Assembly (NCBI GenBank): GCA_963799395.1
Contig: CAWCWZ010000062.1
Coordinates: 25,870 to 89,869, forward strand
Direction: 5' to 3'
Length of the DNA: 64,000 bases
DNA from: Bog-752 sp963799395
GTDB lineage: Bacteria; Actinomycetota; Thermoleophilia; UBA2241
Program-made: the position numbers and the translations under genes
In this document: piece by piece, positions 36,669 to 45,649 of the stretch
Position numbering within the stretch: position 1 is the first letter of the stretch
Layout of the letters: the number at the start of each line of letters is the position of its first letter
The notes under the pieces: generated by a model
What the model saw: the letters and a program-made list of their open reading frames with translations, nothing else
Database searches by the model: none
What the model was told of the DNA's origin: nothing

Positions 36669-37839
36669 CATGCGCGACGGTCTGTCCGAACTGTTCCGTC
36701 GCACCGACGCCGGCGGCGAACCGGCGCCCCCCGGCGCCGACGCCGGCGACCAGGTCGTGACCGGCCGGGCCTACGTGACCACGATCAAGGTCGTGGGCGT
36801 GGGCGGCGGCGGAACGAACGCGGTCAACCGCATGGTCGACTCCGGCATCCGCGGGGTCGAGTTCATTGCGGTCAACACCGACTCCCAGGCGCTGCAGGCC
36901 TGCGATGCCGACGTCAAGATCCACGTCGGTCAGGAGATCACGCATGGCCTGGGCGGCGGGGCCGTCCCCGACGTCGGCCGGCAGGCAGTCGAGGTGTCGC
37001 GCGACCAGATCAAGCAGGCGCTGAAGGGTTCCGACATGGTGTTCGTGACGGCGGGCGAGGGGGGCGGCACCGGCACCGGCGCCGCGCCGGTGATCGCGGC
37101 CGTCGCCCGCGAGCTGGGCGCGCTGACGGTGGCGATCGTCACGCGGCCGTTCTCGTTCGAGGGCCGCAAACGCGAAGCCCAGGCCCAGGCCGGCATCGTC
37201 GAGCTCAGAGCGGCCGTCGACACGGTCATCGTGATCCCCAACGACCGCCTGCTGCAGGTCGTCGATCGCGCCACCACCATCGTCGAAGCGTTCCGCTACG
37301 CCGACGACATCCTGCGCCAGGGCGTGCAGGGTATCTGCGACCTCATCACCGTACCCGGTCTCATCAACCTCGACTTCGCCGACGTGCGCACGATCATGAA
37401 AGAGGCCGGCACGGCGCTCATGGGCATCGGCACCGGCCGGGGCGAGGCGCGCGCGAGCGAAGCCGCCCGCATGGCCATCACGTCGCCGCTGCTCGAGACC
37501 TCGATCAGCGGCGCCCGCGGCATCCTGCTCAACATCACCGGCGGCAGCGACCTGTCGCTCTACGAGGTCAACGAGGCGGCCGGCGAGATCGCCCAGGCCG
37601 CCGACGACGACGCCAACATCATCTTCGGCGCGGTGGTCGACGAGCGTCTCGAGGGGCTGATGAGCGTGACGGTGATCGCCACCGGCTTCGGTCCCGACGT
37701 GGCGCAGCGGCCGGGCCCGGCGGTCGGGGCCCGGCGGCCGGCGGCCCCCGAACCCGAGGGCACGCCATTCGAGCGGCCTCCGAGCTTCGACAGCGGCGAT
37801 CTCGACATCCCGAAGTTCATCCGGCAGGGCGACGAGTGA
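36652..37839 (+). CDS. ftsZ: Cell division tubulin homologue FtsZ
   Basis: GTPase that forms the Z-ring. 395 residues. IKVVGVGGGGTNAVNRM, the tubulin signature GGGTGTGAAP at 137-146, and VITVIPND-like VIVIPNDRLL are present. The C-terminal peptide DLDIPKFIR, which binds FtsA/SepF-type partners, is intact. ATG at 36652 has GGAGG 6 bases upstream and overlaps parA; ATG 36670 is an alternative. The N-terminal 40 residues are an unusual extension. ftsQ/ftsA are absent: the neighbours are parA and scpAB, not a dcw cluster. Confidence 0.94.
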   Translation: MGSRPSMRDGLSELFRRTDAGGEPAPPGADAGDQVVTGRAYVTTIKVVGVGGGGTNAVNRMVDSGIRGVEFIAVNTDSQALQACDADVKIHVGQEITHGLGGGAVPDVGRQAVEVSRDQIKQALKGSDMVFVTAGEGGGTGTGAAPVIAAVARELGALTVAIVTRPFSFEGRKREAQAQAGIVELRAAVDTVIVIPNDRLLQVVDRATTIVEAFRYADDILRQGVQGICDLITVPGLINLDFADVRTIMKEAGTALMGIGTGRGEARASEAARMAITSPLLETSISGARGILLNITGGSDLSLYEVNEAAGEIAQAADDDANIIFGAVVDERLEGLMSVTVIATGFGPDVAQRPGPAVGARRPAAPEPEGTPFERPPSFDSGDLDIPKFIRQGDE

Positions 37840-37851
37840 CGACAGTCGCGT

Positions 37852-38688
37852 GTGGCACCCAGTGAAGGCCGCCCAGTGAACGACCCCACAGCCGGGCGCG
37901 TCGGACCGGCGGGGTCGCTCGACGACCTTCACCTCGACCTCGACGTCTTCGACGGCCCGTTCGACCTTCTCGTCACGCTCATCCTGCGCGACGAAGTCGA
38001 TCTGTGGGAGATCCGCGTCTCACGCATCGTCGCCGAATACATCCTGCGCCTGGCCGAGTCCGAGGAGTTCGACCTCGAGGCCACGTCGCACTTCATCGTG
38101 CTCGTCGCGGCGCTGCTCGAGATGAAATCGCGCCGTCTGCTGGACGCCGGCAGCCCGTTCGCCGACGAGCTCGCCGAGCTCGACGAGCAGGCCGCGGGCG
38201 AGGAGCTGCTCGATACCCTGCTGCGCTTCGCCAGATTCAAGGGCGCCGCCGGGCGGCTCGGCGGCCTCTTTGCCGAGCATGCCGGCCGGTTGTACCGCAG
38301 CGCGCCGGTGCCGCAGCGGTTCCTGCGGACGGCGAGCGCCGGGCCGGCTCTGCCGGCCGCCGCGCTCGCCGGCGCCCTCGGCGTGCTGCTCGCCGAACCA
38401 CCGGCGCCCGACATGAGCCACATCACCGACATCGCCGTCACGCTGGTGGCCGAGCTGCGGCGTCTGCGCGACCTGCTGGCCGCCGAAGAGAGCTTCACCT
38501 TCTCGGCGGTGGCGCCCCGAGACCGGCTGCAGAAGGCCGTGACCTTCTTCGCGCTCCTCGAGCTGCACACTTGCGGCGAGGTGAGCCTGCGTCAGCCGCG
38601 CCCCTTCGCCGAGATCACCGTCACCCGTGCCCGCACAGCGAGCACCGGCGACGGGCCGAGTGATGACGCGCTCGCGGCCGTAGGGTAG
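37852..38688 (+). CDS. scpA: Segregation and condensation protein A
   Basis: Kleisin of the Smc-ScpAB condensin. 278 residues. FDGPFDLLVTLILRDEVDLWEI at the N-terminus and EMKSRRLL are family signatures; the C-terminal winged helix (LQKAVTFFALLELHTCGEVSLRQ) binds the Smc head. GTG 37852 or GTG 37876 may be the start. Confidence 0.93.
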   Translation: MAPSEGRPVNDPTAGRVGPAGSLDDLHLDLDVFDGPFDLLVTLILRDEVDLWEIRVSRIVAEYILRLAESEEFDLEATSHFIVLVAALLEMKSRRLLDAGSPFADELAELDEQAAGEELLDTLLRFARFKGAAGRLGGLFAEHAGRLYRSAPVPQRFLRTASAGPALPAAALAGALGVLLAEPPAPDMSHITDIAVTLVAELRRLRDLLAAEESFTFSAVAPRDRLQKAVTFFALLELHTCGEVSLRQPRPFAEITVTRARTASTGDGPSDDALAAVG

Positions 38689-38739
38689 GATGCTCGACAG
38701 GCGCGTCTGACCCACACTCTCCCCGAACCCCGAGTCTCG

Positions 38740-39315
38740 ATGGACGACATTACCCGCCGCCTCGAAGCGGTCATCTTCATCTCCCCGCGACCCGTCGCGA
38801 CCGATGAGCTCATCGCCGCGTGCGACGAGAGCGGCGAGCACGTGGCGGCCGGACTGAGCGCGCTGGCGGCCGAGTACTCGGACCGGCGCCACGGCATCGA
38901 GCTCGCCGAGGTGGCCGGCGGACATGCGTTCCGGGTCGTGTCCGACTGCGAGGCGGCGGTCGAGCGCTTCGCCGGCGCGCGGCGTCCCGACGACCTCTCG
39001 CCGGCGTTGCTCGAGACGCTGGCGGTCGTGGCCTACCTCCAGCCCACGACGCGCGCCGAAGTCGCCCAGATCCGCGGCGTGTCGTCGGAGTGGGCGCTCA
39101 CGTCGCTCCTCGAGCGCGGCCTCGTCGAGGAGAGCGGCCGCGCCGATACTCCCGGGGCGCCGATCCTTTACGCCACGAGCGCGCGCTTCCTCCAGCTCTT
39201 CGGCCTGCGCAGCCTCGGCGATCTGGACGATCTCGAGTCGTTCGCGTTGTCGGCCGCCGAAACCGACGAGCTGCGGGCGCGTCTGCTGTTGAACGCCGAA
39301 CGGAGACGGCCGTGA
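38740..39315 (+). CDS. scpB: Segregation and condensation protein B
   Basis: 191 residues, two winged-helix domains; RRLEAVIFISPRPVATDEL and ETLAVVAYLQPTTRAEVAQIRGV are diagnostic. A TAGGAT box near 38685 might give an own promoter in the 51-base gap after scpA. The TGA overlaps the rluB GTG. Confidence 0.93.
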   Translation: MDDITRRLEAVIFISPRPVATDELIAACDESGEHVAAGLSALAAEYSDRRHGIELAEVAGGHAFRVVSDCEAAVERFAGARRPDDLSPALLETLAVVAYLQPTTRAEVAQIRGVSSEWALTSLLERGLVEESGRADTPGAPILYATSARFLQLFGLRSLGDLDDLESFALSAAETDELRARLLLNAERRRP

Positions 39316-40382
39316 ACGAACGACGCGGCCGGCGCAACGGCGAGCGCGACGAGCGCGGCGGCGGGGAGACCGACGAACGCCGCGGCGGCGGGGGCGAGCA
39401 GCGCGGCGAGATGACGCTGGTCGTCTACCTGGCGCGCTCCGGCGTTGGCTCCCGGCGGCGCTGCGACGAGCTCATCCGCGAGGGCAAGGTGACCATCGAC
39501 GGCACGGTGGTGACATTCCCGCGCGAGAAGGTGGGCTTGCAGGCCGAGGTGGCCGTCGAGGGCGAGGTCGCGAGCCCGCGCGAGTACCGCTACGTGCTCG
39601 TCAACAAGCCGCGGGGAGTGGCTTCAACGCGTCACGACCCCCACGCCGATCGCGTCCTCGTCGACATGGTGCCCGACGGGCGCATCCTGTTCCCCGTGGG
39701 TCGCCTCGACCTCGACACCACGGGGTTGATCATCCTGACCAACGACGGCGTGCTGGCCAACCGGCTCATGCACCCCCGCTACGGCGTCACGAAGACCTAC
39801 AGTGCGCGGGTGCGCGGCCATGCGGGCAAACGGGCGCTCGCCGAGCTGCGCGCCGGCGTCGAGCTCGAAGACGGCCGCACGGCTCCGGCCGAAGCGAGGG
39901 TCGAAAAGCAGAGCAACAAGACCGCGCTCGTCGAGCTGACCATCCACGAGGGTCGCAAGCACCAGGTGCGCCGCATGCTGGCCGCTCTCGGCCTGCCGGT
40001 CGAAGAGCTCCACCGTCGCCGCTACGGGCCGCTGTCCGACAGGAACCTGAAGATCGGCGCCTGGCGCGCGCTGTCCGGGGACGAGGTCGAGGCGCTGCGG
40101 AGGGCCTGCGAAGAGGTCGAGCGCCGCCTTGCCGGCGACGACCCGGGCGAGCCCGTCGACCTGGCGGCCCCGGGTACGGAGCCGGCGCGCGACCATGACG
40201 CGCTGCCGCCAGCCGACGATGCGCCGCCGGCCGCCGCCGACGACGGGCCGGCCGCCGACGAGGTTCCGACGGCTGCTGCTGACGCCGTGTTGCCGGCCGA
40301 CGACGGGCCGTCTGCCGCCGCCGACGATACGCCGGTCGACGGCGACGACGAGTCGCCGGCCGCACTGGCGCCTGAGGCGTAG
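39312..40382 (+). CDS. rluB: 23S rRNA pseudouridine synthase RluB type
   Basis: 356 residues. An Arg/Gly/Glu-rich leader (about 35 residues) precedes an S4 domain (VYLARSGVGSRRRCDELIREGKV). The synthase core has GRLDLDTTGLIILTNDG with the catalytic Asp, and EGRKHQVRRMLAALG. After about residue 285 comes a Pro/Ala/Asp-rich tail unlike the core. Downstream of scpB as in most Gram-positive bacteria. Confidence 0.93.
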   Translation: MNERRGRRNGERDERGGGETDERRGGGGEQRGEMTLVVYLARSGVGSRRRCDELIREGKVTIDGTVVTFPREKVGLQAEVAVEGEVASPREYRYVLVNKPRGVASTRHDPHADRVLVDMVPDGRILFPVGRLDLDTTGLIILTNDGVLANRLMHPRYGVTKTYSARVRGHAGKRALAELRAGVELEDGRTAPAEARVEKQSNKTALVELTIHEGRKHQVRRMLAALGLPVEELHRRRYGPLSDRNLKIGAWRALSGDEVEALRRACEEVERRLAGDDPGEPVDLAAPGTEPARDHDALPPADDAPPAAADDGPAADEVPTAAADAVLPADDGPSAAADDTPVDGDDESPAALAPEA

Positions 40383-40391
40383 GGCGTCCGC

Positions 40392-40397
40392 TATACT
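40392..40397 (+). promoter_or_regulatory. -10 box TATACT ahead of aroH
   Basis: TATACT sits 36 bases before the aroH GTG, with AACGGAGG as ribosome site in between. No clear -35 is visible. Confidence 0.4.
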
Positions 40398-40433
40398 GGC
40401 TGTCCGCTTCACTTCGCGCGAACGGAGGCGCCC

Positions 40434-40811
40434 GTGACCGACGATCAGAGACCCAGGCTGATCGCCCTGCGGGGCGCGACGACCGTCGACGCCGACACGC
40501 GGGACGACATCAGGCTGCGCACTGAGGAGCTGCTAACCGAACTCCTGAGCAGGAACAGTCTCGCCGTCGACGACATCGTGAGCATCCTGTTCACGGCGAC
40601 GCCCGACCTGCGGTCGGACTTCCCGGCCGCGGCGGCCCGGACCCTGGGCCTGTCGCACACGCCGCTGCTGTGCGCGCAGGAGATCCCCGTCGAGGGCTCG
40701 ATGTCCCGTTGTGTCCGCGTCCTCGTGCACTGCTACGGAAGACCAGACGAGGCGCGGCACCACGTCTATCTGCACCAGGCGAGGCAGTTGCGCCTCGACC
40801 TGCCGTCGTGA
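40434..40811 (+). CDS. aroH: Chorismate mutase, AroH class
   Basis: Chorismate to prephenate, monofunctional trimeric beta-barrel type. 125 residues. LRGATTVDADTRDDI and the VSILFTATPDLRSDFPA segment match the AroH fold; AQEIPVEGSMSRCVRVLVH near the end carries a conserved Arg. First of four shikimate/aromatic genes in a row. Confidence 0.92.
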   Translation: MTDDQRPRLIALRGATTVDADTRDDIRLRTEELLTELLSRNSLAVDDIVSILFTATPDLRSDFPAAAARTLGLSHTPLLCAQEIPVEGSMSRCVRVLVHCYGRPDEARHHVYLHQARQLRLDLPS

Positions 40812-40863
40812 GCGCCGGGTCGCCGGCCGCCGCACGAGGCCGACGAAGGGAGGACCACTGAGC

Positions 40864-41880
40864 ATGATGATCATCATGCAGGAGGGCGCGACCGACGAGC
40901 AGATCGCTCACGTCGTCGCCCGTATCGAGGAGGTCGGCGCGAGCGCCCACGTCTCGATGGGTGAGCGGGTAGCGGTGATCGGCGCCATCGGCGACCGCGA
41001 AGAGCTTGCGGGCGCGCCCCTGGAGGCGTGTCCGGGGGTCGATCGGGTGGTCGCCATCCTCAAGCCGTACAAGCTGGTGGGCCGCGAGTTCCACCCGCAC
41101 GACACGGTCGTCGACGTGCGCGGCCGAAAGCTCGGTGGCGGACACTTCGCCATCATCGCCGGACCGTGCTCGGTCGAGACCGAGGAACAGGTCATGGCGG
41201 CCGCCCGCGGCGTCGCGGCGGCGGGCGGCTCCATGCTGCGCGGCGGCGCCTTCAAGCCGCGGTCGTCGCCGTATGCCTTCCAGGGACTGGGCGTCGAAGG
41301 GCTCAAGCTCCTGGCCGCGGCCCGAGACGAGACCGGCCTGCCGATCGTCACGGAGCTCATGGACCCGCGCGACCTCGACGCCCTGCTGGAGTACGCCGAC
41401 ATCGTGCAGATCGGCGCCCGCAACATGCAGAACTTCCAGCTGCTCTCCGAGGTGGGCCGGGCCGACAAACCGGTGCTGCTCAAGCGTGGGCTGTCGGCCA
41501 CGATCGAAGAGTGGCTGATGGCCGCCGAGTACATCGTGAAGGAGGGTAACCGCCAGGTGATCCTCTGCGAGCGTGGTATCCGCACCTTCGAGACGGCCAC
41601 CCGCAACACGCTCGACGTGAGCGCCGTGCCGGTCGTGCAGCTCCTCAGCCACCTGCCCGTGATCGTCGACCCGAGTCACGCGACCGGGCGTCCCGACCTC
41701 GTGTTGCCGCTGTCGCTGGCCGGCATCGCCGCCGGCGCCGACGGGGTGCTGGTCGAGATGCATCCGAACCCCGAGCACGCTCTGAGCGACGGTCCGCAGT
41801 CCCTGTCGCCGGCGGCCTTTGCCGAGTACGCGGAGCGCGTGCGCGACCTGGTCGTCTGGACCGGCAAGACGGTCTCGTAG
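40864..41880 (+). CDS. aroF: 3-deoxy-7-phosphoheptulonate synthase, type I-beta with N-terminal regulatory domain
   Basis: Condenses PEP and erythrose 4-phosphate. 338 residues. A ferredoxin-like regulatory domain (MIIMQEGATDEQIAHVV) precedes the barrel: FAIIAGPCSVETEEQ, LRGGAFKPRSSPYAFQGLG, QIGARNMQNF, LLKRGLSATIEEWLMAAEYI and VDPSHATGR. ATG at 40864. Feedback control by aromatic amino acids through the N-terminal domain is known for relatives. Confidence 0.95.
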   Translation: MMIIMQEGATDEQIAHVVARIEEVGASAHVSMGERVAVIGAIGDREELAGAPLEACPGVDRVVAILKPYKLVGREFHPHDTVVDVRGRKLGGGHFAIIAGPCSVETEEQVMAAARGVAAAGGSMLRGGAFKPRSSPYAFQGLGVEGLKLLAAARDETGLPIVTELMDPRDLDALLEYADIVQIGARNMQNFQLLSEVGRADKPVLLKRGLSATIEEWLMAAEYIVKEGNRQVILCERGIRTFETATRNTLDVSAVPVVQLLSHLPVIVDPSHATGRPDLVLPLSLAGIAAGADGVLVEMHPNPEHALSDGPQSLSPAAFAEYAERVRDLVVWTGKTVS

Positions 41881-41885
41881 CGGTC

Positions 41886-43004
41886 GTGACGGCACCTCCG
41901 GGGCAAGAGCGCACGGTCGCTGTCATCGGGGTCGGCCTGATGGGAGGCTCGCTGGGGCTCGCGGCTCGCGAGCTCGCCGGCGTGCAGCGTGTCGTCGGCT
42001 ACAGTCGCAGCCCCGCGACCATCGCCGCCGCCCTCGAGCGAGGCGCCATCACCGAGGCGGCGGACAGCCTCGAAGAGGCCGCCGCCGCCGCCGATCTCGT
42101 CTTTGTGTGCACGCCGGTGCGGCTCGTCGTCGCCCATGTGCGCAGGGCTCACGCCGTGGCCGCGCCCGAGGCGGTCGTGAGCGACGTCGGCAGCACCAAG
42201 GCCATGCTCATGGACGCGCTCACCGCAGACGAGCAGAGGCGCTGCGTGGGCGGCCATCCGCTGTGCGGCTCCGAGACGGCGGGCGTCGGCAACGCCCGGG
42301 CCTCGCTCTACGAGGGCGCCACCTACTTCCTCACTCCGGGCGCGCACGTGCGGCCGGCCGCCTTCCAGAAGCTCTACGACTTCCTCATGCAGATCGGCGC
42401 CCGGCCCGTGGCTGTGGAGCCGCACGAGCACGACCGCGTGCTGGCCCTCATGAGTCACCTGCCGCACGTGCTGGCCAACGTGCTCATGACCCAGGCCGGC
42501 GAGCACCAGGGAACGCGCGACGCGCTGCTCAGCGCCGGCCCCAGCTTTCGCGACATGACGCGCATCGCCGGCAGCAACGCGCGTGTCTGGGCCGACATCT
42601 TCCTCGAGAACCGCGAGGCGCTGCTCGCTTCGCTCGAGCGCTATCGCAACGGCCTGGACGAGATGGCGCTGGCGCTCGAGGCGGGCGACGAGGAGCGCCT
42701 CGTGGCCCTCGTCGCCCGCGCGGCGCGCCAGCGCGAGCGCCTGCTGGCCGCAGAAAGCCTGGCGGCCGACAAACTCTTCCGCGTGATGGTGAAGATCCCC
42801 GACCGACCGGGCGTGCTCCAGCAGATCATGGTGGCGCTGGGCGACGCCGCCATCAACGTCGAGGACCTCGCCCTGCACCATATGAGCGCCGAGCTCGGCG
42901 GCGAGCTGACGGTCTACGTCCTCGGCGGGGCGGTGTGCGAGCGGGCGGCCGAGCTATTGGGCGTCCTCGGCTACCAGGTGACGACCGGCCGGGGCGTCGA
43001 ATGA
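41886..43004 (+). CDS. tyrA: Prephenate dehydrogenase with C-terminal ACT domain
   Basis: Oxidative decarboxylation of prephenate for tyrosine. 372 residues. Rossmann loop GVGLMGGSLGLAAREL, VCTPVR, SDVGSTKAML and GGHPLCGSETAG mark the catalytic domain; the ACT domain starts at about residue 298 (MVKIPDRPGVLQQIMVALG). GTG start 5 bases after aroF. Confidence 0.94.
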   Translation: MTAPPGQERTVAVIGVGLMGGSLGLAARELAGVQRVVGYSRSPATIAAALERGAITEAADSLEEAAAAADLVFVCTPVRLVVAHVRRAHAVAAPEAVVSDVGSTKAMLMDALTADEQRRCVGGHPLCGSETAGVGNARASLYEGATYFLTPGAHVRPAAFQKLYDFLMQIGARPVAVEPHEHDRVLALMSHLPHVLANVLMTQAGEHQGTRDALLSAGPSFRDMTRIAGSNARVWADIFLENREALLASLERYRNGLDEMALALEAGDEERLVALVARAARQRERLLAAESLAADKLFRVMVKIPDRPGVLQQIMVALGDAAINVEDLALHHMSAELGGELTVYVLGGAVCERAAELLGVLGYQVTTGRGVE

Positions 43005-43050
43005 GCGCCCCGCGGGTACAGCCGTCGGCCAGTGGGCCCTGGATGACGGC

Positions 43051-44355
43051 ATGAGCGCCGCCTCCGACACGGTGACGTTCCGGCCGTCCGGCCCGCTCCG
43101 CGGTCGCGTGCGGGTGCCGGGCGACAAGTCGATCACCCAGCGCGCCCTGCTGATCGGCGCGGTCTGCGACGGACCGGTCGAGATCGTCGAGCCCGTCTGG
43201 GCCGGCGATCCCCTGGCCACTGCCGGCATGGTCACCGCCCTGGGCGTCGCCATCGACGGCCTTGCCGGGCGCGAGTCGCGCGCCGTGGTGCGCGGCGCCG
43301 GGCTGCGCGGTCTGCGCGCCCCCGGCCGTCCTCTCGATGCCGGTAACTCGGGCACCGGCATGCGTCTGCTCACCGGCCTCCTGGCGGGCCAGGGCGGTAC
43401 GTTCGTGGTCGACGGCGACGCCTCGCTGCGCGTCCGTCCCATGAGTCGCATCGTCGCCCCGCTGCGCGCCATGGGCGCTCGCATCGAAGCGCGCGACGGC
43501 GACTTCGCGCCGCTCTCGATCGAAGGCGGCGCGCTGCGCGGCATCCGCTACGAGCCGCCCGTGGCCAGCGCCCAGGTCAAGTCGTGCCTGCTGCTCGCCG
43601 GACTGCTGGCCGAAGGCGAGACGGTCGTGGTCGAGCGGGCCGGCAGCCGCGACCACACCGAGCTCATGCTCGAGGCGGCGGGCGCGCCGCTCCGGCGCGG
43701 CGGCGCCGAGACGGGCGTGCGCGCCGCCGAGCGTCTCGAGCTCGGGCGGGTCGTGGTGCCCGGCGATCTCTCCTCGGCGGCGTTCCTGATCGCGGCGGCG
43801 CTGCTCGTGCCCGGCTCCCGCCTGAGCATCCAGGGCGTCGGGCTGAACCCGACGAGGCTCGGCTTCTGTCAGGCCGTATGCCGCATGGGCGGCCTCGTCG
43901 AGTGGACGGTCACCGGGCAGGACGGCGGCGAACCCCGCGGCGATCTCGAGGTCAGCGCGTCGACCCTGCACGGCACGACTGTGGCCGCCGCCGATGTCCC
44001 CTCGTTGATCGACGAGGTCACGCTGCTCGCGCTTCTCGGTTGCTACGCCGAGGGCGAGACGGTGATCGAGGGCGTGGCCGACCTGCGCGCCAAGGAGAGC
44101 GACCGCCTGGCGGCCATCGTCGAGATCGTCACCGGCCTCGGCGGCGAGGCCGAAGCGGGCGCCGACACCCTTCGCGTCACGCATCGTCCCTTGCGCGGCG
44201 GCGCGTTCTCGAGCCGTGGCGACCACCGCCTCGCCATGCTGGGCGCGGTCGCCGGCCTCGCCTGTCCCGCCGGGGTGACCGTGAGCGGGTTCGGGGCCGC
44301 CGCCGTCACGTTCCCCCGCTTCGGCGACGTCCTCGCGGAGGTGCTGCCCTCATGA
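43051..44355 (+). CDS. aroA: 3-phosphoshikimate 1-carboxyvinyltransferase (EPSP synthase)
   Basis: 434 residues. VPGDKSITQRALLIGA, LDAGNSGTGMRLLTGLLAG, RPMSRIVAPLRAMGA and GDHRLAMLGAVAGL are conserved. The loop LDAGNSGTGMR has Gly, not Ala, at the second glyphosate-relevant position, so it looks like a class I enzyme. The TGA overlaps cmk ATG. Confidence 0.95.
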   Translation: MSAASDTVTFRPSGPLRGRVRVPGDKSITQRALLIGAVCDGPVEIVEPVWAGDPLATAGMVTALGVAIDGLAGRESRAVVRGAGLRGLRAPGRPLDAGNSGTGMRLLTGLLAGQGGTFVVDGDASLRVRPMSRIVAPLRAMGARIEARDGDFAPLSIEGGALRGIRYEPPVASAQVKSCLLLAGLLAEGETVVVERAGSRDHTELMLEAAGAPLRRGGAETGVRAAERLELGRVVVPGDLSSAAFLIAAALLVPGSRLSIQGVGLNPTRLGFCQAVCRMGGLVEWTVTGQDGGEPRGDLEVSASTLHGTTVAAADVPSLIDEVTLLALLGCYAEGETVIEGVADLRAKESDRLAAIVEIVTGLGGEAEAGADTLRVTHRPLRGGAFSSRGDHRLAMLGAVAGLACPAGVTVSGFGAAAVTFPRFGDVLAEVLPS

Positions 44356-45017
44356 CCGTGATCGCCATCGACGGCCCGGCCGGGTCGGGCAAGAGCACGC
44401 TCGCGAAGCTGCTCGCCGCCCGCCTCGGCTTTGCCTACCTGGATACCGGCGCGATGTACCGGGCGGTGGCCTACCTCGCTCTCCACGAAGGCGTGGCGGC
44501 CGACGACGGCGCCTCGCTCGCCGCCCTGGCCCGGGAGGCGCGCATCTCGTTCGCCCTCGACGGTCGCATCGTGGCCGCCGACCGCGACTTGAGCGAGGAG
44601 ATCCGACGACCGGCCGTGTCGGCCGCGGTCTCCGAGGTGTCGGCACACGCCGAGGTACGCTCGGTGCTGCTCGATGAGCAACGCCGCATCGGCGCCGCCC
44701 AGGACGTCGTGATCGAAGGTCGCGACATCGGCACCGTCGTGTTCCCCGAGGCGCCGGTGAAGCTCTTCCTCACGGCCACACCCGAAGTGCGCGCCGAGCG
44801 TCGCCGCAAGGAGTTGATCGCCGGCGGCGAGCACGTCGGCGCCGACGAGACGCTGCAGGCCATCGTCGCCCGCGACGCCTACGACTCGCAGCGCGCCGTG
44901 GCGCCGCTGTGCCGCGCCGCCGACGCGATCGAGCTCGACACGTCGGGTCTCGACGTCGACCAGGTGGTCGAAGCCGCGCGCGCGATCGTCCTGGCCCGGG
45001 TCGGAGCACGCTCGTGA
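44352..45017 (+). CDS. cmk: Cytidylate kinase
   Basis: Phosphorylates CMP/dCMP. 221 residues. P-loop IDGPAGSGKSTLAKLLA, YLDTGAMYRAVAY, IEGRDIGTVVFPEA and RAERRRKEL. Position between aroA and plsC/ispH is a common order. Confidence 0.95.
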   Translation: MTVIAIDGPAGSGKSTLAKLLAARLGFAYLDTGAMYRAVAYLALHEGVAADDGASLAALAREARISFALDGRIVAADRDLSEEIRRPAVSAAVSEVSAHAEVRSVLLDEQRRIGAAQDVVIEGRDIGTVVFPEAPVKLFLTATPEVRAERRRKELIAGGEHVGADETLQAIVARDAYDSQRAVAPLCRAADAIELDTSGLDVDQVVEAARAIVLARVGARS

Positions 45018-45649
45018 GGAACGTCCCCCTCTACGCGCCCGGCGATCGCTGGTTCTACCGCACCGTACGGGTCGTCTCGGGCCTGACGCTGGCGGCCACC
45101 TACCGGCTGTCCTGTGACGGCGCCGAGAACCTGCCCCGCACCGGCGCCGCGCTCATCGCCGCCAATCACAAGAGCGAGCTCGACCCGTTCTTCGTCGGCC
45201 ACGCCTTCCGCCGGCCCGTGCGCTACTTCGCCAAGTCCGAGCTCTTCGCCAATGGCGCGCTGCGCTGGGCGGTCACGGAGCTCGGCGCCATCCCCGTGCG
45301 CCGCGGCGAGAGCGACCGCGCGGCCCTCGAAGCGGCTCTCGCCTCGCTCGCCGGCGGCGAGGCGCTCATCATCTATCCCGAGGGCACGCGCATGCGCGAC
45401 GACGCCGTGCACGAGTTTCAGCCCGGTGTCGGCATGCTGGCGCTGCGCAGCGGCGCGCCGGTCATCCCCGTCGGCCTGAAGGGCAGCGACAAGGTCATCC
45501 ACGACCGCCGGCCGGGGCTGCCGGTCGTGCGGGTCAAGGCGGGGCCCGCTGTCGACCTCTCTGGTCTCGAGGGTAAGAAGAGTGTGATGTACGCACAAGC
45601 CGCGGCCCGCATACGAGAGGCGGTCGAGGCGCTCTATGAGTCCCTCTGA
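45014..45649 (+). CDS. plsC: 1-acyl-sn-glycerol-3-phosphate acyltransferase
   Basis: Makes phosphatidic acid. 211 residues. HX4D motif NHKSELD, then IIYPEGTRMR and PVIPVGLKGS. GTG start overlaps the cmk stop by 4 bases. One N-terminal amphipathic or membrane-proximal helix is likely. Confidence 0.92.
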   Translation: MRNVPLYAPGDRWFYRTVRVVSGLTLAATYRLSCDGAENLPRTGAALIAANHKSELDPFFVGHAFRRPVRYFAKSELFANGALRWAVTELGAIPVRRGESDRAALEAALASLAGGEALIIYPEGTRMRDDAVHEFQPGVGMLALRSGAPVIPVGLKGSDKVIHDRRPGLPVVRVKAGPAVDLSGLEGKKSVMYAQAAARIREAVEALYESL

